From Hyphomicrobiales bacterium (GTDB lineage: Bacteria > Pseudomonadota > Alphaproteobacteria > Rhizobiales > Rhizobiaceae), in NCBI GenBank assembly GCA_900472605.1, contig UCJD01000036.1, positions 1 to 64,000 on the forward strand: DNA of 64,000 bases, written 5' to 3'. The notes beneath the pieces are model-generated. The model did not search any database. It had not been told where the DNA came from and saw only the letters and a list, made by a program, of their open reading frames with translations. Both the position numbers and the translations under genes were made by a program. Of this stretch, positions 25,648 through 34,391 are shown in pieces (the first letter of the stretch is position 1; every line of letters begins with the position of its first letter).

Positions 25648-26037
25648 GTTCTTCAATGCGGGTGCAGCGCTACAATCTCTCGAACGCCCAGGCCCGACCA
25701 AAGCAGGCGCCGAAGCACGTAGCGCGGGAAGCAAGAGGTGCGCAGCTCAATGAGCGTATAGCCCCTTCTCAGACCTCGAGATGACCACGGCCAACGTCAG
25801 CATAGGCTGGAGCCCGCTGAGGTAGACGACTTTGATCGCTGTCGCACAGCGGGCTGAAATGGCCCCGGGCCCGCGGGCAGCCCGTAATCCAAGCAGTTTT
25901 CGCCATTGCTGATTTTTGCAATCGACTGCGGAAAAGCGAGGCAAACTTAGGAAGAATCGTGTAGGATTCTTCCATAGCAACTGAGCACTCGGCGAGTTTA
26001 AGGTGCTGCTTCGCCCACATACGCGGTGAGGAACTTC

Positions 26038-26082
26038 AACTCCGATATGGAGTTCCTTAAGGAAATCATTTACCATGATTTC
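26038..26082. promoter_or_regulatory. Three stacked inverted repeats over the start of the downstream gene
   Basis: AACTCC/GGAGTT (26038-26043 with 26049-26054), the perfect 12-base palindrome TTCCTTAAGGAA (26053-26064), and GAAATCAT/ATGATTTC (26062-26069 with 26075-26082) follow one another almost without a gap. They cover the likely Shine-Dalgarno (AAGGAA) and the start codon. This suggests repressor binding or RNA-level control of the following plasmid gene. Confidence 0.5.
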
Positions 26083-27208
26083 AATGCGTTACGATTCCAC
26101 CAAATTGCCCATCCTAAGCTTGCTCAGACCGGTTTCAGAGGCCGGCATCTGTCTCGCGCGGCTTGATGAGCGGATCGGGCGATCGCCCGTCGGAAGTGGG
26201 TGGATAGAGCGATCCCATTTCACCGACGCCTGCGCCTCTCTATGGATCGACGGCGAGCTCGTTCATCTGGAGGATCTCGTGCTCCACGATACGGGTCACG
26301 ATATTCGGGCACCAAGCCACGAGCTGACCATCGCGCGCGACGTCTTGCGTACGCGAAGAAGGATTGCGTCGCAACCGCCTGCCTGGGCGCTAAGTCCCGA
26401 AGGGCTGCGCAGCTTGCGAGATTCTGCTCCTGTAGGCGGCAGCAGCTATTCCCTGAATAGCGACAAGGCTGATAGCGAGCCCATGCCCGCCCTCGAAACA
26501 AAGGGAAATGACAGCGGCGATTTCTCCAGCACTTTCGACGCGGAACTCGCCGAGATCGACGCCGTGCTGGCGCGAACCGAAGCGGTTCTGGCGAATGTGT
26601 CAGGCCCAGCGCGCTCATCCGCCCGAGAGCGCGAAGCGCTGGCTTACGATCTCGATTGGAACGAGGATGAGCGGCTCGACGAATGGAGGGGCGTTTTGCG
26701 GCAGAACCACAATCTGCCGCCGGTGCTACAGGCCTTGATCGCCTTTGATGCCTGGACGGAGCTCGCCGTGTTGCAGCATGCTCCATGGCTCGGCCGGCTG
26801 CTGGCTGCCTCCATCCTGCGAGAGGAGGGCGTGACCACCGCAGCCCATCTCGTCGCATTCAATCTCGGTCTCAAATCCATATCCGTCGATCGTCGGAGAC
26901 ATCGAGATCGGGAGACGCGATTGCTAGCCAGTGCCCAGGGCCTGATCACGGGCGCGGAGATGGGCCTCAAGGAACACGACCGGCTGGCGCTGGCGCGGCA
27001 GATGATGGAACGGAAACTCGTCGGTCGACGGACGTCCTCTAAGCTTCCCGCGCTCATCGAACTCGTCGTGGCAAAGCCGATCGTCTCATCCGGCATGGTC
27101 AGCAAGATCCTTGATGTCACGCCCCAGGCGGCGCGGCGCATCCTCGCCGAACTGGGCTTACGCGAGATGACCGGGAGGGGACGATTTCAGGCGTGGGGTA
27201 TTCTCTAA
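26075..27208 (+). CDS. RHE_PE00001/DUF1612-type plasmid protein with C-terminal helix-turn-helix
   Basis: A 377-residue protein resembling a family found on rhizobial plasmids, often near repABC (named after R. etli RHE_PE00001; DUF1612 plus an HTH domain). N-terminal SEAGICLARLDERIGRSPVGSGWIER-like and SLWIDGELVHLEDLVLHD-like regions are conserved in that group (only parts quoted). The C-terminus (MVSKILDVTPQAARRILAEL) is a helix-turn-helix resembling Fic-associated or filamentation-family regulators. Function is not established; a plasmid maintenance or regulatory role is inferred. ATG 26084 is an alternative start. Stacked inverted repeats over the start suggest autoregulation. Confidence 0.75.
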   Translation: MISMRYDSTKLPILSLLRPVSEAGICLARLDERIGRSPVGSGWIERSHFTDACASLWIDGELVHLEDLVLHDTGHDIRAPSHELTIARDVLRTRRRIASQPPAWALSPEGLRSLRDSAPVGGSSYSLNSDKADSEPMPALETKGNDSGDFSSTFDAELAEIDAVLARTEAVLANVSGPARSSAREREALAYDLDWNEDERLDEWRGVLRQNHNLPPVLQALIAFDAWTELAVLQHAPWLGRLLAASILREEGVTTAAHLVAFNLGLKSISVDRRRHRDRETRLLASAQGLITGAEMGLKEHDRLALARQMMERKLVGRRTSSKLPALIELVVAKPIVSSGMVSKILDVTPQAARRILAELGLREMTGRGRFQAWGIL

Positions 27209-27456
27209 CCATCGAGAGAGGCCGCGATACCACCCTGCATGAAATCTTTTGGGGGGCGGCGGCGCCCTACGCCAGAAGGTAGCACAGAAATCCCTATGAT
27301 GGGCTCCAGACACCAGTCATCAATAATTGCAAAAATAGCAATAAAGTAAAAACTATTGATGCAATTGTTGGCGCCAGCGTTTCCCGGCAATATCTCCCCA
27401 TCAGCCGAACAACAGCGTCGCCTGAAGCTTGAAACGACAAGATTGCAGGATATGAG

Positions 27457-28437
27457 ATGACCGAGATTTTTTCCTCCATGACGCGCCGCAGTGCACTGCT
27501 CTCCGCTGGAGCCGCCGCAGCGACCATGGCAATTTCACCCACCTTTACCTTTGCAGCAAACGCTGCGACCACAGGCACTACAACAGAAGGACATACCGAA
27601 ATGGCTACGATCACCACCAAGGACGGCGTTGAAATCTTCTACAAGGATTGGGGTCCGAAGGACGCACAGCCGATCGTCTTCCACCACGGCTGGCCGCTGT
27701 CGTCCGACGACTGGGATGCGCAGATGCTGTTCTTCCTGTCGAAGGGCTACCGCGTGGTTGCTCATGATCGTCGCGGCCACGGCCGCTCCGCCCAGGTCGC
27801 CGACGGCCACGATATGGACCACTATGCCGCTGACGCTTTTGCTGTTGTCGAGGCGCTGGATCTGAAGAACGCCGTCCATATCGGCCATTCCACGGGTGGC
27901 GGCGAAGTTGCTCGCTACGTTGCGAAGTTCGGTCAGCCGGCCGGTCGCGTCGCCAAGGCGGTCCTGGTATCGGCTGTGCCTCCGCTGATGCTGAAGACTG
28001 AAAGCAACCCTGAAGGTCTGCCGATCGAAGTGTTCGATGGTTTCCGCGCCGCCCTTGCCGCCAACCGTGCGCAGTTCTTCCGCGATGTTCCGGCGGCCCC
28101 CTTCTACGGTTTCAACCGTGATGGCGCCAAGGTTCAGGAAGGCGTTATCCAGAATTGGTGGCGTCAGGGCATGATGGGTGGCGCCAAGGCGCACTACGAT
28201 GGCATCAAGGCCTTCTCCGAGACGGATCAGACGGAAGATCTGAAGGCAATCACTGTTCCGACGCTTGTCCTGCATGGTGAAGACGACCAGATCGTACCGA
28301 TAGCGGACTCGGCACTGAAGTCGGCTAAGCTTCTGAAGAACGGTTCGCTGAAAACCTACCCGGGCTTCTCGCACGGCATGCTGACCGTCAATGCCGATGT
28401 GCTGAACGCTGACCTGCTCGCCTTCGTGCAGTCCTAA
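27457..28437 (+). CDS. Tat-exported alpha/beta hydrolase (non-haem chloroperoxidase-like esterase)
   Basis: A 326-residue alpha/beta hydrolase. The N-terminal ~48 residues look like a twin-arginine signal (TRRSALLSAGAAAATMAIS ... FAANA). The core begins MATITTKDGVEIFYKDWG, which is the usual N-terminus of cytosolic relatives, and a possible internal start exists at 27601 with GAAGGA upstream. The catalytic triad is recognisable: Ser in GHSTGGGE, Asp near GEDDQIVP and His in FSHGM. Relatives are cofactor-free haloperoxidases/perhydrolases or arylesterases. It is transcribed alone and followed by a strong hairpin. Export would be to the periplasm in folded form. Confidence 0.85.
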   Translation: MTEIFSSMTRRSALLSAGAAAATMAISPTFTFAANAATTGTTTEGHTEMATITTKDGVEIFYKDWGPKDAQPIVFHHGWPLSSDDWDAQMLFFLSKGYRVVAHDRRGHGRSAQVADGHDMDHYAADAFAVVEALDLKNAVHIGHSTGGGEVARYVAKFGQPAGRVAKAVLVSAVPPLMLKTESNPEGLPIEVFDGFRAALAANRAQFFRDVPAAPFYGFNRDGAKVQEGVIQNWWRQGMMGGAKAHYDGIKAFSETDQTEDLKAITVPTLVLHGEDDQIVPIADSALKSAKLLKNGSLKTYPGFSHGMLTVNADVLNADLLAFVQS

Positions 28438-28448
28438 CAATAGCCAGC

Positions 28449-28474
28449 GGCCGTGGCAGACATCTGCCGCGGCC
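28449..28474 (+). terminator. Hairpin terminator after the alpha/beta hydrolase
   Basis: GGCCGTGGCAGA (28449-28460) pairs with TCTGCCGCGGCC (28463-28474), 12 pairs including one G-U, with a tight loop. The following bases (ATTAATAC) are AT-rich without a long T-run. Likely transcription end for the hydrolase gene. Confidence 0.6.
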
Positions 28475-28514
28475 ATTAATACAGTTCCCTGACCTGATAC
28501 AGATCGATACCGCG

Positions 28515-29192
28515 ATGCAGCTGACATCAGAACTCGTTGCCCTGACCATCCGAGACGTCCGCGATGATGGACCGGAACCGGGCTGGACGCCGCTCTCGGA
28601 AACCGAGCTTGATGATCTCGTCGACAGAATAGAACGCGAAGCGGGAGATGAGCCTCTTCTGGTCTTTGCCTATGGTTCTCTAATCTGGAACCCGGAATTC
28701 GAACCGGTTAGCAGAGAACGCGCGACTGCTTACGGCTGGCACAGGTCGTTCTCCTTGAAAATTCAGCGCTGGCGGGCAACCAGCGAGCAGCCTGGCCTGA
28801 TGATGACGCTTGAACGCGGCGGCCAATGCGATGGCATCGTCTTCGAACTCTCAGCCGATCGGCGGCGCCAAGATCTCCGTGCTCTCGTCGCGCGCGAGAT
28901 CAAGTATAGCGAAGTCATGGACATGGTGCGGTGGCTCCCGGTGCGAACGGAACGCGGCGCGCGAAAGGCGCTGACATTCTGGGCCAGCACCAAGAGCGCC
29001 GGACTGACGAGACCATTGCCGGCGGCGGAAGCTTCCTCGCTGATCGCGACAGCCTTCGGTCAGGGCGGTTCCTGCGCCGAGTATCTGCACAACACGATCG
29101 TCGATCTTCAAGCCGAAGGTATCCGCGACCGCAACTTGTGGCGCTTGCAGGCGCTGGTCGCGGCGGAGATTTTGGCGCGTCGGAGCGCGTAG
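28515..29192 (+). CDS. Gamma-glutamylcyclotransferase (ChaC-like)
   Basis: A 225-residue ChaC-like protein. The glycine-rich fold signature VFAYGSLIWNPEFEPV lies near residues 49-64, with WHRSFSLKIQRWRATSEQPG following as in ChaC. Family members cleave glutathione to 5-oxoproline and Cys-Gly, or act on gamma-glutamyl amines. The N-terminal 45 residues are an extra stretch before the core. No signal peptide. It lies between unrelated genes, so no operon partner informs the role; glutathione turnover is the default reading. Confidence 0.85.
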   Translation: MQLTSELVALTIRDVRDDGPEPGWTPLSETELDDLVDRIEREAGDEPLLVFAYGSLIWNPEFEPVSRERATAYGWHRSFSLKIQRWRATSEQPGLMMTLERGGQCDGIVFELSADRRRQDLRALVAREIKYSEVMDMVRWLPVRTERGARKALTFWASTKSAGLTRPLPAAEASSLIATAFGQGGSCAEYLHNTIVDLQAEGIRDRNLWRLQALVAAEILARRSA

Positions 29193-29297
29193 CCTGCTTT
29201 TCCGTCTGGCAGCCGCCGGGGAGACGATGGCGTTGATACGATTTTACTAATCGCATTCCTCGCGTTAGCATGATCCCAGTCTGGGAGGACTGGCGAC

Positions 29298-30461
29298 ATG
29301 CTGGAGTTGGATTTCGGGCTTTCCGAAATGGCGGAGGCGATCCGTGAGACGACACATCGATTTGCGACAAATCGCATTACCCCGCTTGCTGCCAGGATAG
29401 ATGAGGAGGACTGGTTCCCGCTCGACATCTGGCCGGAAATGGGCGCGCTTGGACTTCACGGCGTCACCGTCCCAGAAGACGATGGTGGCCTTGGGCTGGG
29501 ATATGTCGAACATGTTGTCGCCTGCGAAGAGATCAGTCGTGCATCGGCATCGGTCGGCCTTTCCTACGGCGCTCACTCCAACCTGTGTGTCAATCAGATT
29601 TCGCGTTGGGGCTCGGCCGAGCAGAAACAGCGATACCTTCCCTCGCTGATATCGGGCGCACATATTGGCAGCCTTGCCATGTCGGAGGCCGGAGCGGGGT
29701 CGGATGTCGTCTCGATGCGCCTGCGGGCTGATCGAGACGTTGGCGGTTATCGCTTGAATGGCACCAAATTCTGGATCACCAATGCGCCCTACGCCGACAC
29801 GTTGGTTGTCTATGCCAAGACCGTACCCGATGGCGGCTCGAAGGGGATCACCGCCTTCGTCGTCGAGAAGGGCTTTGAGGGTTTCTCCATCGGGCAAAAA
29901 ATCAACAAGGTCGGCATGCGTGGATCGCCAACGGCGGAACTGGTCTTCGATGACTGCTTCGTTCCGGAAGAGAACATCATGGGCCCGCTTAACGGCGGCG
30001 TTAAAGTGTTGATGTCCGGGCTCGACTACGAACGCGTCGTGCTTTCCGGCATTCAGCTCGGCATCATGCAGGCCTGTCTGGATGTGGTGCTTCCCTATGT
30101 CAGGGAGCGCGAACAGTTCGGAGCGCCAATCGGTAGTTTCCAGCTGATGCAGGCGAAGATAGCGGACATGGTCGTGGCGCTGAACTCCGCCCGAGCCTAC
30201 GTCTATGCGGTGGCCAGGGCCTGCGATGCCGGCAAGACGACGCGACACGACGCGGCCGGCGCCATTCTCTACGCGTCGGAAAATGCCGTCAAAGTGGCCG
30301 AGCAGGCGATCCAGGCGCTGGGCGGTGCGGGGTACACGAAGGATTGGCCGGTGGAGCGGTACTGGCGCGACTCGAAGCTGCTCGACATTGGTGCCGGCAC
30401 GAACGAAGTGCGCCGCATGCTGATTGGACGCGAGGTTATCGGTGAAGGGGGGAGGGGCTGA
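29298..30461 (+). CDS. ivd: Isovaleryl-CoA dehydrogenase
   Basis: A 387-residue acyl-CoA dehydrogenase that oxidises isovaleryl-CoA to 3-methylcrotonyl-CoA in leucine breakdown, using FAD and passing electrons to ETF. The sequence GLSYGAHSNLCVNQ is highly typical of isovaleryl-CoA dehydrogenases, and MSEAGAGSDVVSM and NGTKFWITNA are the FAD and substrate motifs; the catalytic Glu is expected in the 'GLDYERVVLSG' region, as in human IVD. Start ATG follows GGGAGGA. It overlaps the next gene by one base and heads a five-gene operon that completes leucine catabolism. Confidence 0.95.
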   Translation: MLELDFGLSEMAEAIRETTHRFATNRITPLAARIDEEDWFPLDIWPEMGALGLHGVTVPEDDGGLGLGYVEHVVACEEISRASASVGLSYGAHSNLCVNQISRWGSAEQKQRYLPSLISGAHIGSLAMSEAGAGSDVVSMRLRADRDVGGYRLNGTKFWITNAPYADTLVVYAKTVPDGGSKGITAFVVEKGFEGFSIGQKINKVGMRGSPTAELVFDDCFVPEENIMGPLNGGVKVLMSGLDYERVVLSGIQLGIMQACLDVVLPYVREREQFGAPIGSFQLMQAKIADMVVALNSARAYVYAVARACDAGKTTRHDAAGAILYASENAVKVAEQAIQALGGAGYTKDWPVERYWRDSKLLDIGAGTNEVRRMLIGREVIGEGGRG

Positions 30462-32056
30462 TGCCGGAGCTGCAGACGATGCTCGATCCCAGCTCGCAAG
30501 CGTTCTCGGCGAACCAATCGCACAATCTGGCGCTCGTGCAGACACTCCGCTCCAAGGTGGCGATTGCCGCTCGGGGCGGCCCCGAAAAGCATCGCGAGCG
30601 GCACGTCGAACGCGGCAAACTGCTTCCACGTGACCGCGTCCAGCGCCTGCTTGATCCGGGTTCGCCGTTTCTCGAGATCGGACAGCTTGCCGCCAATGGC
30701 ATGTATGATGACGAGGCGCCCGGTGCGGGTATGATCGCCGGCATCGGTCGTGTCTCGGGCGTCGATTGCATGATCGTGGCACACGACCCGACCGTGAAGG
30801 GTGGCGCCTATTTTCCGATGACGGTGAAGAAGCATCTGCGAGCGCAGGAAATTGCCTGGGAGAATCGGCTTGCCTGTATCTACCTCGTGGACTCGGGCGG
30901 CGCCAACCTGCCGCATCAGGCGGAGGTCTTTCCCGATCGCGATCATTTCGGCCGCATCTTCTACAACCAGGCGCAGATGTCGGCGGCGGGTATCGCCCAG
31001 ATCGCCTGCGTCATGGGAAGTTGCACCGCAGGTGGGGCTTACGTGCCGGCTATGTCCGATGAAACCGTCATCGTGCGTAATCAGGGAACGATCTTCCTGG
31101 CTGGCCCGCCGCTCGTGAAGGCGGCGACGGGTGAAATCATATCGGCTGAGGAACTCGGCGGTGCGGACACGCATGGCCGGAAGTCCGGAGTCGTCGATCA
31201 TGTCGCGGAGAACGACGAGCACGCGCTTCTGATCGTCCGCGACATCGTCGCGACGCTTAATCGACCCAAGCGGGTGGATATCGAGGTGGCTGAACCGCAG
31301 CCGCCGAAGCTCGATCCGCAGGAGCTCTACGGCATCATTCCGCGAGACGTGCGCACGCCATACGATGTCCGTGAGGTCATCGCCCGTATCGTCGACGGCT
31401 CGGAACTGCAGGAGTTCAAGGCGCTCTATGGCACGACGCTGGTCTGCGGCTTTGCGCGGATCTGGGGTATTCCGGTTGCCATTCTCGCCAATAATGGCGT
31501 GCTCTTCTCCGAAAGCGCGCTGAAAGGCGCTCATTTTATCGAGCTTGCCTGCCAGCGGCGCATGCCGCTGCTTTTCCTGCAGAACATCTCGGGTTTCATG
31601 GTCGGCGGGAAGTATGAAGCCGAGGGGATCGCCAAGAACGGAGCGAAACTGGTGACGGCGGTCGCCACCGCATCGGTGCCGAAGATAACAGTGCTGATCG
31701 GCGGCAGCTTTGGCGCGGGCAATTACGGCATGTGCGGCCGCGCTTATCAGCCGCGCTTTCTGTTCACATGGCCGAATGCGCGCATCTCCGTCATGGGCGG
31801 CGAACAGGCCGCCTCGGTTCTGGCAACAGTGCATCGCGATGCCGAAAGATGGAGCGCCGATGAAACCGAAGCGTTCAAGGGCCCCATCCGGCAGAAATAC
31901 GAGGACGAGGGCAACCCCTATTACGCAACAGCGCGGCTGTGGGACGACGGCATCATTGACCCCGCTCAGACGCGCGACGTGCTCGGGCTGGCCTTCTCGG
32001 CCACCCTTAATGCGCCAATACCGGAGCGCGCCCAATTCGGTCTGTTTCGTATGTAA
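30461..32056 (+). CDS. mccB: Methylcrotonyl-CoA carboxylase, carboxyltransferase (beta) subunit
   Basis: A 531-residue carboxyltransferase. It moves the carboxyl group from biotin on the alpha subunit to 3-methylcrotonyl-CoA, giving 3-methylglutaconyl-CoA. Typical MCC-beta features are present: LVDSGGANLPHQAEVFPDRD, the oxyanion glycines of MGSCTAGGAYVPAMSDE, and IGGSFGAGNYGMCGRAY in the C-terminal half. The gene order ivd-mccB-mccA supports methylcrotonyl-CoA rather than geranyl-CoA or propionyl-CoA as substrate. It starts one base before the dehydrogenase stop ends, so it is translationally coupled. Confidence 0.94.
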   Translation: MPELQTMLDPSSQAFSANQSHNLALVQTLRSKVAIAARGGPEKHRERHVERGKLLPRDRVQRLLDPGSPFLEIGQLAANGMYDDEAPGAGMIAGIGRVSGVDCMIVAHDPTVKGGAYFPMTVKKHLRAQEIAWENRLACIYLVDSGGANLPHQAEVFPDRDHFGRIFYNQAQMSAAGIAQIACVMGSCTAGGAYVPAMSDETVIVRNQGTIFLAGPPLVKAATGEIISAEELGGADTHGRKSGVVDHVAENDEHALLIVRDIVATLNRPKRVDIEVAEPQPPKLDPQELYGIIPRDVRTPYDVREVIARIVDGSELQEFKALYGTTLVCGFARIWGIPVAILANNGVLFSESALKGAHFIELACQRRMPLLFLQNISGFMVGGKYEAEGIAKNGAKLVTAVATASVPKITVLIGGSFGAGNYGMCGRAYQPRFLFTWPNARISVMGGEQAASVLATVHRDAERWSADETEAFKGPIRQKYEDEGNPYYATARLWDDGIIDPAQTRDVLGLAFSATLNAPIPERAQFGLFRM

Positions 32057-32082
32057 CCGTAGAGGCGAGAAGAGGAGAGACC

Positions 32083-33939
32083 GTGATAGACAGCTTGCTG
32101 ATCGCCAATCGCGGCGAGATCGCGAGGAGGATCATAAGAACGGCGAAAAGGCTGGGCATCCGCGCGATTGCCGTACATTCCGAGATCGATGGCGAGATGC
32201 CGTTCGTTCGCGAGGCGAACGAGGCGGTATGCATCGGACCGGCATCGGCAAAGGACAGCTATCTCAGCGCAGGGAGGATCATCGAGGCCGCGATCCGGAC
32301 CGGTGCTCAGGCGATCCATCCGGGTTATGGTTTTCTCTCGGAAAATGCCGAGTTTGCCGAAAATGTCACGGCCTCCGGCCTGATCTGGATCGGCGCGCCG
32401 GCGGCTTCGATCCGGGCGATGGGCCTCAAGGATGCGGCCAAGAAGCGGATGATTGCGGCAGGCGTTCCAGTCACGCCAGGCTATCTCGGCGACGACCAGG
32501 CAGACGAACGCCTGCAGCGCGAGGCGGACGCAATCGGTTATCCCGTCCTCGTCAAGGCTGTCGCCGGCGGCGGCGGGAAGGGCATGCGTCGGGTCGACGA
32601 CGCTGCAGAATTTCAGGCGGCGCTCGCCAGTTGCCGGCGAGAAGCCATCGCTGCCTTTGGCGACAGCCGGGTGCTGCTTGAGAAATATATCCTCTCGCCC
32701 CGACACATCGAGGTTCAGGTCTTCGGCGATACGCACGGAAACGTAGTCCACCTGTTCGAGCGCGATTGCTCCCTTCAGCGACGCCATCAAAAGGTTATCG
32801 AGGAAGCGCCGGCGCCGGGCATGGATGCATCGACTCGCGAGGCCGTGTGCCAGGCCGCTGTTCAGGCCGCGCGCGCCGTCGATTACGTCGGCGCGGGGAC
32901 GATCGAATTCATCGCCGATACATCCGACGGGCTTCGTGCAGATCGCATCTGGTTCATGGAGATGAATACCCGGCTGCAGGTCGAACATCCCGTTACAGAG
33001 GCCATCACCGGCCAGGATCTCGTCGAATGGCAAATACTGGTGGCATCCGGCCAACCGTTGCCTCTGCGGCAGGAGCAGTTATCGATCAATGGATGGGCGA
33101 TTGAGGCGAGGCTCTACGCCGAAAACCCTTCCACCGGCTTTCTTCCTTCGACCGGACGGCTGGGCCGTCTGCTGCTGCCCGAGGGTGTCAGGATCGATAG
33201 CGGAGTGGAGGAGGGCAACGAGATCAGTTCCTATTACGATCCGATGATCGCGAAATTGATCAGTCACGGCGCGACGCGCCAAGGCGCTGCACGGCGATTG
33301 GCGCAGGCTGCTGCGGGTGTCGAGGTCTGGCCCGTCCGAACCAACGCCGCCTTCCTGGCGCGCACGCTCGATCATCCGGACTTTCGGGCCGGCGCAGTCG
33401 ACACCGGCTTCATCGAGCGGCATGCGACCGATCTGATCCCACCGACCGAGCCCAGCGAGCGCGTGCTGCAAGCGGCAGCGTGGGCGCTCATGCCAAAGCC
33501 GGGCGGTGACATTTGGACGGCCGGAAGCGGGTTCCGAATGAACGCACCACCCTACAGGGAGATTGGCGTCGAGGTCGCCGGTGTAAACTATCGGGTGGAC
33601 CTTCGCGACGATGGCGCGCGAGCCGTGACCCATGCCGGCGTGCTTTTTCTGGATGGCGAAGCCTGGGCTTATGGGCCGCGACGCGCCGGTCGTGCCGGAG
33701 GAAGCGCTGGCCAATCCGATGGCGCCATCGTCGCGCCGATGCCGGGCAGGGTAATCGCGCTAATGGTCGCTAAGGGAGACCGGGTGACCAGAGGACAGCC
33801 GCTTGTCGTGATCGAGGCGATGAAAATGGAGCAGACGCTGAGCGCACCGTTCGATGGTGTCGTTTCGGAAATGAAGGTCCTTGACCAGGTGCAGGTGGCC
33901 GAAGGCAGTGTCCTCATGCTGTTGGAAGGAGAGCACTGA
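32083..33939 (+). CDS. mccA: Methylcrotonyl-CoA carboxylase, biotin-carrying (alpha) subunit
   Basis: A 618-residue biotin carboxylase plus biotin carrier protein. The N-terminal ATP-grasp part starts LLIANRGEIARRIIRTAKRL and includes the ATP loop AVAGGGGKGMRRV and EMNTRLQVEHPVTE. The last ~75 residues form the biotinyl domain, with the target lysine in VIEAMKMEQTL. GTG is the start, preceded by AGAGGAGAGA. It provides carboxybiotin to the beta subunit upstream. The stop overlaps the MaoC gene start by one base. Confidence 0.94.
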   Translation: MIDSLLIANRGEIARRIIRTAKRLGIRAIAVHSEIDGEMPFVREANEAVCIGPASAKDSYLSAGRIIEAAIRTGAQAIHPGYGFLSENAEFAENVTASGLIWIGAPAASIRAMGLKDAAKKRMIAAGVPVTPGYLGDDQADERLQREADAIGYPVLVKAVAGGGGKGMRRVDDAAEFQAALASCRREAIAAFGDSRVLLEKYILSPRHIEVQVFGDTHGNVVHLFERDCSLQRRHQKVIEEAPAPGMDASTREAVCQAAVQAARAVDYVGAGTIEFIADTSDGLRADRIWFMEMNTRLQVEHPVTEAITGQDLVEWQILVASGQPLPLRQEQLSINGWAIEARLYAENPSTGFLPSTGRLGRLLLPEGVRIDSGVEEGNEISSYYDPMIAKLISHGATRQGAARRLAQAAAGVEVWPVRTNAAFLARTLDHPDFRAGAVDTGFIERHATDLIPPTEPSERVLQAAAWALMPKPGGDIWTAGSGFRMNAPPYREIGVEVAGVNYRVDLRDDGARAVTHAGVLFLDGEAWAYGPRRAGRAGGSAGQSDGAIVAPMPGRVIALMVAKGDRVTRGQPLVVIEAMKMEQTLSAPFDGVVSEMKVLDQVQVAEGSVLMLLEGEH

Positions 33940-34391
33940 TGGCTGGACGTCATTTCGAGGACTGGACCATCGGCGACAGGATTTTGCACGAGATCCATCG
34001 CACGGTCACCGAAACAGACAACCTTCTCTTTTCCGCCATGACCCACAATCCGCAACCGCTGCACATCGATGCGGAAGCGGCAAAAGCCAGCGAATTCGGC
34101 CAGATACTCGTCAACGGCACCTTCACCTTTGCGCTTATGGTCGGGCTTTCTGTCGCGGATACGACGCTGGGCACGCTGGTCGCGAATTTGGGCTACGACA
34201 AGCTGGTCATGCCGATGCCGGTCTTCATTGGTGATACGATGCGCGCTGAAACCGAGGTCACCGACCTCAGGGAGAGCCGATCGAGGCCGACGGCCGGTAT
34301 TGTCACCTTCCAGCACGAGTTGATCAATCAGCGTAGCGAAGTGGTTTGCAGGTGCCTGCGCACGGCACTGGTGCACAGGAGATCGGCATGA
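33939..34391 (+). CDS. MaoC-family enoyl-CoA hydratase
   Basis: A 150-residue single hot-dog-fold hydratase. The catalytic Asp and His are visible in THNPQPLHIDAEAA, and the following GQILVNGTFTFALMVGL matches MaoC-like itaconyl/mesaconyl-CoA hydratases. Coupled (one-base and four-base overlaps) between the carboxylase and a CitE-like lyase, it most likely hydrates 3-methylglutaconyl-CoA to HMG-CoA, replacing the crotonase-type LiuC of other leucine pathways. The Mycobacterium tuberculosis Rv2499c gene sits in an equivalent operon. The exact substrate is inference. Confidence 0.85.
   Translation: MAGRHFEDWTIGDRILHEIHRTVTETDNLLFSAMTHNPQPLHIDAEAAKASEFGQILVNGTFTFALMVGLSVADTTLGTLVANLGYDKLVMPMPVFIGDTMRAETEVTDLRESRSRPTAGIVTFQHELINQRSEVVCRCLRTALVHRRSA

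Larger units (their letters stand above)
25401..26074. other. Non-coding region downstream of repC (centromere region)
   Basis: About 670 bases between repC and the next gene without a supported coding region. It contains two parS-like palindromes 198 bases apart and, at its right end, stacked inverted repeats before the next gene, both listed separately. The rest shows nothing I can name. In p42d-like plasmids the region after repC is an incompatibility and centromere region. Confidence 0.6.

Noticed and set aside
26031..26056. GGAAC-N16-AGTT near 26030 as another EcfG promoter
   Set aside because: The -10 element does not match CGTT and the sequence is explained by the overlapping inverted repeats.
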